Notes: generated by a model not told the origin, from the sequence alone. A stretch of 64,000 bases of DNA from Clostridiales bacterium UBA1234 (GCA_002308995.1 DBWQ01000005.1:8817-72816); one strand, 5' to 3'; positions 1-8,982 are shown, numbered from the stretch's first letter. Translations and numbers: made by a program.

Positions 1-836
1 AAACTTGCTTCTGGATACTTTTCGCGAAGTTTGGCAATTTCTTTTAACTCTTTGGAAAGTGTTTCAAAAACACGTTTATTCTTAATTAACAAAATATCGT
101 TTAGCTGTTTAGAAGCAGCCATTGCTGTTTTATCCATGTTTGCCACTTCGCAGTTGATTCTGCGATTGACATTGTTGCGGTATTCTTTCATCACTCTGGT
201 TTGTTCATAAGTAATGGTCCCTTTATTAGAACCTATCAAGGCTAAAAAATTAGAGATTTCTTCTGCATCTTTTAAATAAATCACTGTCATTCCTTTGCGT
301 TTTACTATTTTGGCATTAATACCAATCCCATGTAAAATGCTATTAATAAAATTAGCATTGGAAACATTATTTAAGACAATTTCTAAATGATACGCACTTT
401 CTGGGGTATTGATAGAGCCACCCCCTAAAAATACACCTCTTAAAAAAGCTCTTTGACAACAATCCTTTTCTTTAATTTTGCCACTATCATCCACCACAAT
501 TTGCAGATTCGAATCGATATTAACAAGGGTATTTGAAAAGATTTTTTGTAAATCCTCATTATCTTTCACAGTAAGTTCATATAATGAGCCACCTTCCATT
601 TGGTTTTTTTCAACATTGGTTATTGGTTCTATTCCATAGATGTTTTTAAAGGCATTATAAACCCTTCGAATGGAAGAGGCGCTTTCTGTAACCATTTTGA
701 GAATAAACTTTTCTCCTTCTCTTGCTACATGGCAATTCGTGATTAAATAGCCAGAGAGTTCTGCTAGCTTACAGCACTCATTATTGTGATTACTGATTTT
801 ACTTAGTTCTTCTTTTAAATCTGATGAGAACGACAT
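1..836 (-). CDS. whiA: DNA-binding protein WhiA (3' end beyond window)
   Basis: The minus-strand reading frame starts at the ATG at 834-836 (MSFSSDLKEELSK) and stays open to base 1, so the C-terminus lies outside the window. The N-terminal part looks like the WhiA LAGLIDADG-like domain (FLRGVFLGGGSINTPESAYH), followed by the beginning of the helix-turn-helix region (NRRINCEVANMDKTAMAA). WhiA is a conserved Gram-positive DNA-binding protein linked to cell division and, in actinomycetes, sporulation. It follows prmC by 36 bp and is probably cotranscribed with prmC and the DUF1385 gene. In many Bacillota whiA instead follows rapZ and yvcK, so this neighbourhood is less usual. Confidence 0.9.
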   Translation of the reverse strand, partial: MSFSSDLKEELSKISNHNNECCKLAELSGYLITNCHVAREGEKFILKMVTESASSIRRVYNAFKNIYGIEPITNVEKNQMEGGSLYELTVKDNEDLQKIFSNTLVNIDSNLQIVVDDSGKIKEKDCCQRAFLRGVFLGGGSINTPESAYHLEIVLNNVSNANFINSILHGIGINAKIVKRKGMTVIYLKDAEEISNFLALIGSNKGTITYEQTRVMKEYRNNVNRRINCEVANMDKTAMAASKQLNDILLIKNKRVFETLSKELKEIAKLREKYPEAS

Positions 837-872
837 ATGATTTCTCCTTTAATATGGCTTTTTTTAATGCCA

Positions 873-1688
873 CTATGATTTTTCTCCCTTAATCACTCGA
901 TTATTTCCTGATAAATCTTGTATGATTTCTATCTGAGTGAACTCATTCTTTTCCATGATTTTTTTAACCTCATCTGCTTGATCATAGCCGATTTCAAATA
1001 GTAATAATCCATTTTCTTTTAAAAACTTTGGTGCTTCTCTTGTAATTTTTTGATAAAAGTATAAGCCTGTTTTTCCTCCATCAAGAGCTTTCAAAGGTTC
1101 ATTTTTCACTTCTATCTGAAGCGTATCTAAATCTTCTGTTCTAATATAGGGCGGATTGGATACAATCACATCATACTTTTCTTCCACTTCTTCAAATAGA
1201 TTCGATTTGATGAAATTCACTGCCACGCCATTCTTCTTGGCATTTACCTTGGCAATGGTAAGAGCACGTTCTGATATGTCCACTGCATCTACAATAGATC
1301 CTTCTAAATATTTTGCAAGAGATATCGCGATGCAGCCACTTCCTGTACACATATCTAAAATCTTTTTTCGTTTTAGTTTTAACACTTCTTGTACTAACAC
1401 TTCTGTATCTTCGCGAGGAATTAAGACATTCTTATTGACTTCGAAATCGAGTTTCATAAACTCTTTATGTCCTACAATATACGCATAAGGAATGCCTGAA
1501 ATTCGCTTGTGAAGGGACTTCATAAATTTATCATATTCACGTAACGTACAAGTCTCTTTTAAAACAAGTTCCTCTTTTGACACGTTAAGAGAAAAAGCAA
1601 GTAATAACCTTGCTTCTCTTTCGTCTATGTTTTTTTCTTTTAACGCATGACGTGCTTCCAATAAGATTTCTTTGATGTTTTTTACCAT
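873..1688 (-). CDS. prmC: peptide chain release factor N5-glutamine methyltransferase
   Basis: This is PrmC/HemK, which methylates the Gln of the GGQ motif in release factors RF1 and RF2 using S-adenosylmethionine. The 271-residue length is typical. The SAM-binding loop DMCTGSGC is at about residues 112-119, and the diagnostic NPPY substrate-binding motif is at 178-181. An N-terminal helical release-factor-binding domain covers about residues 1-75. The start ATG overlaps the last codons of the upstream DUF1385 gene by 7 bp, which points to translational coupling. The same two genes are adjacent in many clostridia, where prfA often follows; here whiA follows instead. Confidence 0.95.
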   Translation of the reverse strand: MVKNIKEILLEARHALKEKNIDEREARLLLAFSLNVSKEELVLKETCTLREYDKFMKSLHKRISGIPYAYIVGHKEFMKLDFEVNKNVLIPREDTEVLVQEVLKLKRKKILDMCTGSGCIAISLAKYLEGSIVDAVDISERALTIAKVNAKKNGVAVNFIKSNLFEEVEEKYDVIVSNPPYIRTEDLDTLQIEVKNEPLKALDGGKTGLYFYQKITREAPKFLKENGLLLFEIGYDQADEVKKIMEKNEFTQIEIIQDLSGNNRVIKGEKS

Positions 1689-2695
1689 AAATCATCATCC
1701 TTATTTTCTGGAATCACTGCTTTTAACGAGGCAATTGCGACCTCAATTTGACTAGCATCTGGCTCTCTTGTTGTTAAACGTTGAAGCCATTTTCCAGGCT
1801 CATTAAGCCATGTAATACATTTATTTTTGCTTCTCCCAGCAAATTTGATAATTTCATAAGAAATGCCTGCCACAAGTGGTAATAATAATAAACGAAGTCC
1901 TAAGTTAATGAGTGGATTTTGATAAACTCCCACCAGAGAAAATACAATAATACTGACAATCATCACAAATAGTAAAAAACTAGTACCACATCTTGGATGA
2001 AATCTTGAATACTTTTTAACATTCTCTACAGTAAGTTCTTCTCCATTTTCATAGCAAAAAATGGTTTTATGTTCCGCACCGTGATATTCGAACACACGCC
2101 TAATATCCTTCATTTTAGAAACTAGTGCCAAGTATCCTAAAAAGATAGCAATTTTAACTACACTTTCAATAAAATTATAGGTAATTGGATTTTGCTCGCG
2201 ATGAGGCACTGCAACATTAGAAACGAGGTTAGGAAGTACAATAAATAACCCTACACTAAGCGCAATAGAAATTGCAACCGAGCATGCAATCAACCACGCT
2301 GGCATTCCATTAGTTTCTTGCTTTGTCTCTTTTTTGTTTTCTGGCGTAGTTTCTTGCTCTTTCGCCTTTTCTTTTTTATCTTCTTTAGCACGCTTTTTGT
2401 TCTTCTTTTCTTTTTCTTCTCGCTTTTTCTTTTCTTCTTCTGTTTCTTCTACATCAAAAAAGCTGGCCGAAAAAGTAAGTGCTTGGATACCTATCACCAT
2501 CGAAGTAATAAAGGCAAATACCCCGCGAATAATAGGTATTTTGGTCCAGATTCCATACTTTTTGGTTGGCTTTTCATCTATAATAATCTCTCCATCTGGC
2601 TTTCTAACAGCAACAGCCATTTTATGAGGTCCTCTCATCATCACTCCTTCAATGACGGCCTGTCCTCCAATAGATGTCATCTTTTTTTCTGACAT
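1682..2695 (-). CDS. DUF1385 domain membrane protein
   Basis: The N-terminus (SIGGQAVIEGVMMRGP) and the central HGAEHKTIFCYENG segment are hallmarks of the DUF1385 family, conserved in Bacillota next to prmC/prfA and without a firmly known function. The start is placed at Met12 of the longer open frame, because a GAGGTG ribosome site lies 7 bp upstream of that ATG. A lysine/glutamate-rich linker of about 50 residues (roughly residues 85-135) interrupts the usual domain after the first membrane segment. Several further membrane segments follow, including LLFVMIVSIIVFSLVGVY. It is the first gene of the DUF1385-prmC-whiA operon. Confidence 0.85.
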   Translation of the reverse strand: MSEKKMTSIGGQAVIEGVMMRGPHKMAVAVRKPDGEIIIDEKPTKKYGIWTKIPIIRGVFAFITSMVIGIQALTFSASFFDVEETEEEKKKREEKEKKNKKRAKEDKKEKAKEQETTPENKKETKQETNGMPAWLIACSVAISIALSVGLFIVLPNLVSNVAVPHREQNPITYNFIESVVKIAIFLGYLALVSKMKDIRRVFEYHGAEHKTIFCYENGEELTVENVKKYSRFHPRCGTSFLLFVMIVSIIVFSLVGVYQNPLINLGLRLLLLPLVAGISYEIIKFAGRSKNKCITWLNEPGKWLQRLTTREPDASQIEVAIASLKAVIPENKDDDLW

Positions 2696-2716
2696 AGTAT
2701 CACCTCTCAAACTAGC

Positions 2717-2745
2717 ATTATATACCATTTTTCGCTAAATAGCAA
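2717..2745 (-). promoter_or_regulatory. sigma-A type promoter of the DUF1385-prmC-whiA operon
   Basis: Read on the minus strand, the -35 box is TTGCTA, followed by a 17-bp spacer and a perfect TATAAT -10. It lies about 20 bp upstream of the chosen DUF1385 start. Confidence 0.75.
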
Positions 2746-2763
2746 TGGTATTTCCATGTTTGC

Positions 2764-2791
2764 AAAATAAAAAAGGCGACCCAAGGCCGCC
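2764..2791 (-). terminator. intrinsic terminator after the sipW operon
   Basis: On the minus strand GGCGGCC-TTG-GGTCGCC forms a 7-bp GC-rich stem (one G-U pair) at 2775-2791, followed by TTTTTTATTTT. It sits just downstream of the last gene of the SipW/TasA operon and ahead of the DUF1385 promoter. Confidence 0.8.
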
Positions 2792-2799
2792 AAAATATA

Positions 2800-3735
2800 C
2801 TAATCTTTTTGTTTTGTTTTCGAAAAAATCCCCGAAAAGAACTCCTTCCATAAAGAGTTACTTCCTTTTACTAAAGTAGGGGTTAATTCATACTCAATGT
2901 CAAAAATTTTAAAATCATCGACTTCATTCTTTTCTAAACAATCAATATACACATCTAATTCATCAAGTGTACGACAAGCTGTGATAATGGCAGGATGTAA
3001 AAGCCTCTTACCAAACATCTCAATTCCTAGATTAATTCCGTCTGTTTTAGAATACTTTTCTCTCTTCGTAACAAGATCATAGGCTTCTTTAAAACGAGAA
3101 ATCGCTTGATGATGATAAGAAGAGAAATCTCTCGTAAACACTTTATCGACTACCTCTTGTGCATTCAAATACTCTTGTGGATGTTCTTTCAAGATAGTTA
3201 GCACTTCTTCTTTGGTATAAGGCATAATTACCTTTCCTTTTACCTCAGAAATGAAAAGTGTGCCATTCGTTTCTACTTTCTCTGAAATAGGAAGTGGCTC
3301 GATGGAGGCTTCCGTTACTGTTTCTTCTTGCTGGAAATGACTTTGTAATCTCACAAAATCAATCATAATGCTTTCATTATAAATCGAATTATTAATGTAA
3401 TCTTTTTTGATTTTTTCATATGATTGTTGACATTCTTTGGTTGTTTCATCTAGTGAAGCAGCTTGATTTTGTTGCAAATTTTCTAGTTGATTCACTGTAT
3501 TATCAATCAACGATATTTGTTTTAAAAAAGTGGCCAAACTTTCCTGTGTTTTATCATATAATGTATCGATTTTAATATTATCTTCTTTGGCTCTTAACTG
3601 ATTAATACTGTCCATGCACTTTATACAAAGCTCGATGCGATTGCTATAAGACCTTCGAATACCTTTTAGTTCTGTCATACGGTCTTGCAATTCATCTTTT
3701 GCGCTTTCTTCATTGGTATGATTATACAATATCAT
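2800..3735 (-). CDS. hypothetical coiled-coil protein of the sipW operon
   Basis: I do not recognise this 311-residue protein. The first 150 residues are strongly helical, rich in Gln, Glu and Lys, with heptad-like spacing (for example TLYDKTQESLATFLKQ). The second half (from about VKGKVIMPYTKEEVLTIL) looks like a compact alpha/beta region. No signal peptide or membrane segment is visible, so a cytosolic protein is likely. Its ATG lies inside the end of sipW (14-bp overlap), so the two are translationally coupled, and it is the last gene before a terminator. The context suggests a role in export or assembly of the TasA-like protein, which is inference only. Confidence 0.6.
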   Translation of the reverse strand: MILYNHTNEESAKDELQDRMTELKGIRRSYSNRIELCIKCMDSINQLRAKEDNIKIDTLYDKTQESLATFLKQISLIDNTVNQLENLQQNQAASLDETTKECQQSYEKIKKDYINNSIYNESIMIDFVRLQSHFQQEETVTEASIEPLPISEKVETNGTLFISEVKGKVIMPYTKEEVLTILKEHPQEYLNAQEVVDKVFTRDFSSYHHQAISRFKEAYDLVTKREKYSKTDGINLGIEMFGKRLLHPAIITACRTLDELDVYIDCLEKNEVDDFKIFDIEYELTPTLVKGSNSLWKEFFSGIFSKTKQKD

Positions 3736-4351
3736 GCGTCACAGTCTCCTTTTTATATTTACAAGTATTATACTTCTTTCTAGCATCTTCCCTCGCTATC
3801 ATTCTCTCTTCTTCACGTACAGTCTTTGAATAGGAGAAAATGACTAAAATAAAGATTAAAATAGAACCGCATCCTGTGATGAATGTTGTAATCAGTTTAC
3901 CCGCCTGGTGAATGTTAAAAAATACTTTTCCCTGAACACTTGTATACGGCACAAGTTCTGTATCAGGAGTGTTGTTACTATCACCCTTGGTTTGATAATA
4001 AACTTGTCCATTTTTTTGAACAATATCCACCACACGATGGGTAACTGTGCTTTCCTGACCTGCCGAATAGGTAATGACATCTCCCAGCTGTATTGAAGGT
4101 GCCGAAGCCTTTCTAACGACAATTAAATCTCCTATTTCGTATTCAGGACTCATGCTCCCCGTCATCACTACATACTGTCTAAGACCCAAAAAACTGACGT
4201 TGTTATCATGCTTAATAAGCTTTTGGTAGCCAATAAATCCTGCCATCACAATCACCAAGCAAAAGATTGGAAGTAGTATTATTTTTTTAATTTTGCGTCT
4301 TTTAAGAATCTTTTCATTTTGTTTTTTTATCATTTCTTTGGTATAAATCAT
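3722..4351 (-). CDS. sipW: SipW-type signal peptidase I
   Basis: This is an ER-type (SipW) signal peptidase of family S26B, which cleaves TasA/camelysin-class precursors outside the membrane. One membrane helix covers about residues 22-41. The catalytic serine is in TGSMSPE (Ser66) and the general base is His105 in VTHRVVDI; a Ser-His pair in place of Ser-Lys is diagnostic for this type. A second C-terminal helix is near 150-170. The start is placed at the ATG preceded by AAAGGATGG, 11 codons into the longer open frame. Its likely substrate is the TasA-like protein encoded just upstream. Confidence 0.93.
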   Translation of the reverse strand: MIYTKEMIKKQNEKILKRRKIKKIILLPIFCLVIVMAGFIGYQKLIKHDNNVSFLGLRQYVVMTGSMSPEYEIGDLIVVRKASAPSIQLGDVITYSAGQESTVTHRVVDIVQKNGQVYYQTKGDSNNTPDTELVPYTSVQGKVFFNIHQAGKLITTFITGCGSILIFILVIFSYSKTVREEERMIAREDARKKYNTCKYKKETVTHDIV

Positions 4352-4441
4352 ATCATCCCATCCTTTAATTTTATAGGACACCATTTTATCATTTGTAATA
4401 AGGTTTCACTAGAATATGCACAAAAAGCTTTATACACATTC

Positions 4442-4468
4442 CAATGAAAGCTTTTTAAGCTTTCATTG
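4442..4468 (-). promoter_or_regulatory. perfect 12-bp RNA hairpin between tasA-like gene and sipW
   Basis: CAATGAAAGCTT and its complement AAGCTTTCATTG flank a 3-nt loop. No U-tract follows on the minus strand, so it is not a standard terminator. It could stabilise the 3' end of the abundant upstream message or reduce readthrough into sipW. Confidence 0.55.
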
Positions 4469-4477
4469 TATCTCAAA

Positions 4478-5107
4478 CTAATCGATATGTTGTGATGCTG
4501 TACCAGTTACAGTCATAGAAAGTGTTGGAGCATCAACACCAACAGCGGTATCTGCAACGTTAGTAGTATCATCATTTGTCCATGCAATGTATACTCTAAT
4601 CGTTTTTGCGTCAGAAGAAGACATAGCAGCAGTTTGACTAGCTAGAGGTATTGTGCCAGTATAATTGCCACTACCATCAGCTGTTAGTGGTGATCCTTCA
4701 CTTCCACTTGTTACAGGAACAACCTTCGTAACTATGATGTTACTTGGAGCAGTACCAGAAGAAGCTGTAATTGTACCTAATGTAAATGAATAATCAATAG
4801 CAACTTCTGAACCAGTTGGATCGATTTCAAAATCGGCATATAATTCACCAGAAGGTGCAATTCTATCATTTCTAATGTTATCGTTTGCTACTTCAGTAAA
4901 GGTAATGTCAAATGTAGTATTTCCATCAGGTGTAATATCAGTATCATTAATTTCAATCGCCCATTTAGCCACTTGAACAGTAGCTGTTCCTTGACCAGTA
5001 CTTAAGTATCTAGCATAAGTACCTCCAATAATAGCAATTAAGCAAGCAACCATTAATGCTGTTAAAACACCTCTTTTTACTCTACTTGTTCTTTCTGTGT
5101 TGTACAT
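4478..5107 (-). CDS. TasA/camelysin-like SipW substrate protein
   Basis: The N-terminus has a SipW-dependent signal: a basic stretch (TSRVKRGVL), one hydrophobic segment (TALMVACLIAIIGG) and TYARYLSTG, the class seen in TasA, CalY and camelysin precursors. The mature part is a Thr/Ser/Asp-rich beta domain containing VQVAKWAIEIND, typical of the family. TasA-like proteins form extracellular fibres in biofilms; that role is inferred here. The start ATG has GGAGGG 7 bp upstream. It lies between two signal-peptidase-family genes. Confidence 0.87.
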   Translation of the reverse strand: MYNTERTSRVKRGVLTALMVACLIAIIGGTYARYLSTGQGTATVQVAKWAIEINDTDITPDGNTTFDITFTEVANDNIRNDRIAPSGELYADFEIDPTGSEVAIDYSFTLGTITASSGTAPSNIIVTKVVPVTSGSEGSPLTADGSGNYTGTIPLASQTAAMSSSDAKTIRVYIAWTNDDTTNVADTAVGVDAPTLSMTVTGTASQHID

Positions 5108-5187
5108 TCATTTTCCCTCCTTTCTTTTGTATATGGATTTGTGTTTTTAAAAACAAAATCTTTATATAAATAGGTATTATTACCTAA

Positions 5188-5781
5188 TTATATCAACAAT
5201 GTATTTTTTAGTTGTGCCTGTTCTTTTTTGAAGTCTCTTTCATCTAGGTGGCGTGCAATTTTAAGTGCAACAGCACCACATAACATGATAAACAAGATGA
5301 CTCCCGCCATCACTTGTGGCATTTGAACATAAAGTAAAATAAGTCCTACGAGTGGAATCCTTTTCACAAGTTTTCCTTCAATATTACTTTCATTCACATA
5401 TTTGGTATCAGTTGTTTCTGATTCTAATGCCTTCATTTGAAAGTATAATTGATCATTTCGCTCAAAAATGTCTTGAATTTGATGAATGGTAACAAAACCT
5501 GCTCGATTGCGAAATGCCATGCTATCTTGTGTTTGATATACTTCTTTATCGATATTTTTAGTAATCGCTAAATCTCCTTTTTTTAGTTCATCTGTCATAT
5601 ATTCATCCATGATAATAAATATCTTATAGCCAAACACATGCGGGATTTTATCTGGATGCATGATTTGCTGAAACACAAGTGATATGGTTACTACTGTTAA
5701 GATAATAAGTAAAACCCAATACAATCCATCTAAGAGTGTTTTAAGCATTTGATTCAGTTTCGTCTTGAGTATACTTGCCAT
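5188..5781 (-). CDS. signal peptidase I homologue lacking the catalytic serine
   Basis: Aligned to the neighbouring SipW, the serine-box region reads MDEYMTDELKKGDL against MTGSMSPEYEIGDL, so the catalytic serine position is Tyr61. The second box (VTIHQIQDI) keeps the histidine (His100). Membrane helices lie at about residues 20-37 and 150-172, as in SipW. The start is the ATG with AAGAAGG 8 bp upstream. It is the first gene of the operon. A protease that cannot cleave but still binds substrate, or a scaffold for the active SipW, would fit. It is an intact 197-residue frame, so recent decay is unlikely. Confidence 0.85.
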   Translation of the reverse strand: MASILKTKLNQMLKTLLDGLYWVLLIILTVVTISLVFQQIMHPDKIPHVFGYKIFIIMDEYMTDELKKGDLAITKNIDKEVYQTQDSMAFRNRAGFVTIHQIQDIFERNDQLYFQMKALESETTDTKYVNESNIEGKLVKRIPLVGLILLYVQMPQVMAGVILFIMLCGAVALKIARHLDERDFKKEQAQLKNTLLI

Positions 5782-6092
5782 CTTTCCCACCTTCTTTAAT
5801 CACTCACATTTTCTTTTCCCAAACAAATACTATTTTAGATAATTCGTCTTCCCTCCACCAGCACGGTAACATAATAATTTTTACAATACTCCTCGGTATA
5901 CTTATCTCACATTATATTGTAGCACTACTATCAATACGCTTCTATAAAAGGTCAAAAATGTTACAGAAATTTAATTGTTTTGTAACATTTTTTTAACACT
6001 ACACGCTTTGTAAAGAAATCCATTTCCAAATTTGCTAATTTTTGCATCTTATGATATAATAATAAGGATTTATGTGAAGGAGGAATTTGTCT
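5782..6092. other. divergent intergenic region
   Basis: This AT-rich gap of about 310 bp separates the SipW operon (minus) from a small membrane-protein gene (plus). It holds a good plus-strand promoter and, on the minus strand, a possible TATAAT -10 at 5911-5916 without a clear -35. I see no further gene. Confidence 0.5.
6032..6060 (+). promoter_or_regulatory. sigma-A type promoter
   Basis: TTGCTA, a 17-bp spacer and TATAAT lie 33 bp upstream of the small membrane-protein start. Confidence 0.7.
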
Positions 6093-6389
6093 ATGAAAAA
6101 GTTTATTCCATTTTTAATTGTATTTTTATTGACGTTTTATGTATTACCATTTGCCATTCTTTCTAAAATTCTATTGTTTGCCGCAACTCCTATCTTATTA
6201 TTACTAACAGGGATTGTATTTGGCGGCTTTTTTGGGTTTAGCATCCTTTTAGCCATTCTTTGTGTGGTATGTGCAATTCCTTTAGTATTAGTTTATGGAA
6301 CTATCTTTTTTGTCTATATTCTTGTATTTTTTGCTGTCACTTCCATTGGTAATTTACTTGGCCTTATTTTTAGAAAAAAGACTGAATAA
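6093..6389 (+). CDS. small hydrophobic membrane protein
   Basis: This frame encodes 98 residues, almost entirely hydrophobic, with about three membrane segments (FLIVFLLTFYVLPFAIL, then a Gly/Phe-rich helix pair, then FFVYILVFFAVTSI) and a basic C-terminus (RKKTE). The start is the ATG preceded by GAAGGAGG at 9 bp; a TTG two codons earlier is less likely. It has its own promoter and a terminator, so it is a single-gene unit. I do not recognise a family. Confidence 0.75.
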   Translation: MKKFIPFLIVFLLTFYVLPFAILSKILLFAATPILLLLTGIVFGGFFGFSILLAILCVVCAIPLVLVYGTIFFVYILVFFAVTSIGNLLGLIFRKKTE

Positions 6390-6406
6390 CCATCTTACAT
6401 TCATTC

Positions 6407-6442
6407 AAAAAAGCCGCATAGAATGCATTCTATGCGGTTTTT
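6407..6442. terminator. bidirectional terminator with 12-bp perfect stem
   Basis: The palindrome CCGCATAGAATG / CATTCTATGCGG (6414-6437) is flanked by A-runs on one side and T-runs on the other. It ends both the small membrane gene and the converging DUF2344 gene. The TAG stop of the latter (6430-6432) lies inside the stem. Confidence 0.88.
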
Positions 6443-7080
6443 GTTAATATTAATTCTTCTCTATTGATTTCGTAATCCTCAATTACAATTTTGCTTTCTT
6501 TTAAGGCTTTTATCACATTTTGAGGGTTTAAGTTATTAGCACTTCCAGCCGTTGTATGCAAATAAATAGCTATCTTACCATTTTCCTCCATCACCTTATC
6601 ATCTAATATCATTGGTTTTAAATTGATTTGTTCACTTGATTGGTGCTTTTCTTTTGCTTCTTTGGTAAACCAGATTTCACTTTGCTTTAACCAAGCATCA
6701 ATTTCTGGCACCGACGCTTTTGTATCAAGTATTAGTTTATATTTTGCTTCTTTGACAAGTGACATTAAACTCTTTTTGGTATCTTCCACATATTCGGCTC
6801 CCACAATCTTAAATCCGACTGGCAGTACAGAGTTAAGCTCTGCCACAAACATTTCTATGTTCATTTTTTCCGAAAGAGCCAAGTCAAAATAATCCAAATC
6901 GCTCGTTACCCCCACACCAAGAGGAAGTGCAAATGATATTTGAATTCTTGGGTTAAAGCCTTTGGTATATTCCACCGGGATATTAGTCCTTTTTAAACAT
7001 CTTGTAAAGGTTCTCATAGCATCTAGATGTCCCACATATTTTACTTCTTCTTTTTTTTGATATTTGACGCGAATGATCAT
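6430..7080 (-). CDS. radical-SAM-linked DUF2344 protein (TIGR03936 type)
   Basis: The N-terminus (KYVGHLDAMRTFTRCLKR) and YTKGFNPRIQISFALPLGVG are diagnostic of the DUF2344 family. These proteins accompany, or are fused to, a B12-domain radical SAM protein; the function is not firmly established. The gene begins directly after the stop of the radical SAM gene (next base), so the two form one unit, as in many Bacillota. Confidence 0.9.
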   Translation of the reverse strand: MIIRVKYQKKEEVKYVGHLDAMRTFTRCLKRTNIPVEYTKGFNPRIQISFALPLGVGVTSDLDYFDLALSEKMNIEMFVAELNSVLPVGFKIVGAEYVEDTKKSLMSLVKEAKYKLILDTKASVPEIDAWLKQSEIWFTKEAKEKHQSSEQINLKPMILDDKVMEENGKIAIYLHTTAGSANNLNPQNVIKALKESKIVIEDYEINREELILTKTA

Positions 7081-8922
7081 TTAAGCCTCACCTCTCTTTT
7101 CAAAACATACCCCACAACCAGCAACGGCTGCTCCACATCCAGCACATTGTTTTCGACAATTAGAGGTTACAACACCTTCCATCGCTCTTTGATACTCTTT
7201 TTTTAGAAATTCTTTCGTCACTAAGATATCAATATTGTCCCATGCAAGGGTTTCCTCTAAGCCAACCTGGCGCTGACTATAATAAGTAGGGTCAATCCCT
7301 GTTTTTTGAAAGGCTTCCATCCATTTATCATACCTAAAAAACTCTCCCCAACTATCAAATTTGCACCCCGACTTCCAGGCTTCATAGATACTCTCACAAA
7401 GACGTCTATCTCCCTTGGCAATAATCGCTTCCATCACACTAATCTCTGGCTCATGCCAATTAAACTTCACCGCGCGATTGGTTAAATTCTTTTTTAAGAA
7501 ATCCTGCTTTTGCTTAATCGTTTCAATGTCGTTTTGACCACACCACTGAAATGCGGTAAACGGCTTAGGTACAAACGTTGATGCACTTACCGTTACTGAT
7601 AACCCTCTCGTTCTTTCTTCTTTAGGAACCTGGTAGTAAACATCGACAATTTTATTGGCTAAATCGACAATTCCTTGTAAATCCTCATAGGTTTCCGTAG
7701 GAAGCCCTATCATAAAATACAGTTTAATGACATTCCATCCTTTTCGGAATGCTTTATCACAAGCAGATAGAATATCTTCTTCTGTTAATCCTTTATTGAT
7801 CACATCTCTTAAGCGTTGGGTTCCGGCTTCTGGTGCAAAGGTAAGTCCACTTTTTCGAACGTTATTGACTTCATCTAATAGTTTTAGGCTGATGGAATCA
7901 ATACGAAGCGATGGAAGCGATAAGTTCACTTTTTTAGGCTTAAATTTAGCAATTAAGTCATCTGCCAAATTGTAAAAATTCGTGTAATCACTTGTACTTA
8001 AGGAAGTAAGCGAAATCTCATCGTATCCTGTATTTTGAATGATGCTTTCTGCTAGCTTCTTTAGTTTTTCCGGACTTTTTTCTCTGACAGGGCGATAAAT
8101 GTAGCCTGCTTGGCAAAAACGGCAGCCACGAATACATCCTCTAAAAATCTCAAGCATTGCTCTATCATGCACCACATTTAAAAACGGAACAATCCATTTT
8201 TCAGGGTACGTAAGTGTATCTAGATCTTTGATAATTCTTTTTTTGACAACTGGTTTTGCCGCAGAATTAAGCGTTTTGATTTCTTTAATTGTGCCATCTT
8301 CATGATAAAGATACTCATAAAACTTTGGCACATAAACTCCTTCTATTTGTGCTACCATTTCTAAAAATGCTTCTCTTGGAAGCTTTTGCTTTTTCCATTG
8401 TAGATAGACTTCCACAATCTCGATATTAACTTCTTCTCCCTCTCCCATTACAAAAAAATCAATAAAATCAGCGATTGGTTCTGGGTTATAACTACAAGGG
8501 CCACCTGCCATCACAAAAGGATCCTTTTCGCCCCTGTCACATGACTTAACGGGAATTCCTCCTAGGTCTAACATATTTAAAATATTCGTATAACTCATCT
8601 CATATTGCAAAGTAAAGGCAACAAAATCAAACTCACTAATAGGTGTTTTGGTTTCTAAAGAAAATAGTTTCACATGATTTTGGCGCATTAAGTCTTCCAT
8701 ATCCACCCAAGGCGCAAAAACACGTTCACAGTAGGTATCTTGTCTACGATTATATAAATCATATAAAATTTTTAAGCCCAAATGAGACATTCCAATCTCA
8801 TAGACATCTGGAAAACAAAAAGCAATACGACATTGAATATGCTCTAGCTTCTTGCGGCACATATTGATTTCACCACCCGTATAACGAATGGGCTTTTCTA
8901 CTTGTTTTAATAATTTGTCCAT
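7081..8922 (-). CDS. B12-binding-domain radical SAM protein (TIGR03960 type)
   Basis: The 613-residue protein has a B12-binding-like N-terminal half (VFAPWVDMEDLMR) and a radical SAM core with FRGCIRGCRFCQAG, whose CxxxCxxC cysteines (263, 267, 270) should hold a [4Fe-4S] cluster. The C-terminal tail carries another cysteine cluster (CRKQCAGCGAAVAGCGVC) that could bind a second cluster or metal. The start ATG has AAAGGAG 6-7 bp upstream. The substrate is unknown to me; the pairing with DUF2344 is conserved. In clostridia the pair often precedes ribonuclease G and rplU, which are not here. Confidence 0.92.
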   Translation of the reverse strand: MDKLLKQVEKPIRYTGGEINMCRKKLEHIQCRIAFCFPDVYEIGMSHLGLKILYDLYNRRQDTYCERVFAPWVDMEDLMRQNHVKLFSLETKTPISEFDFVAFTLQYEMSYTNILNMLDLGGIPVKSCDRGEKDPFVMAGGPCSYNPEPIADFIDFFVMGEGEEVNIEIVEVYLQWKKQKLPREAFLEMVAQIEGVYVPKFYEYLYHEDGTIKEIKTLNSAAKPVVKKRIIKDLDTLTYPEKWIVPFLNVVHDRAMLEIFRGCIRGCRFCQAGYIYRPVREKSPEKLKKLAESIIQNTGYDEISLTSLSTSDYTNFYNLADDLIAKFKPKKVNLSLPSLRIDSISLKLLDEVNNVRKSGLTFAPEAGTQRLRDVINKGLTEEDILSACDKAFRKGWNVIKLYFMIGLPTETYEDLQGIVDLANKIVDVYYQVPKEERTRGLSVTVSASTFVPKPFTAFQWCGQNDIETIKQKQDFLKKNLTNRAVKFNWHEPEISVMEAIIAKGDRRLCESIYEAWKSGCKFDSWGEFFRYDKWMEAFQKTGIDPTYYSQRQVGLEETLAWDNIDILVTKEFLKKEYQRAMEGVVTSNCRKQCAGCGAAVAGCGVCFEKRGEA

Positions 8923-8944
8923 ATGCTCTCCTTTTGGTTAATCC

Positions 8945-8982
8945 TATAAAAAAGTAAAACCACGCTTTAATTGGAGCGTGGT
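8945..8982 (-). terminator. intrinsic terminator of the RNA gene
   Basis: On the minus strand CCACGCT and AGCGTGG pair around a short loop (8959-8982), followed by TTTTACTTTTTT. Confidence 0.85.
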
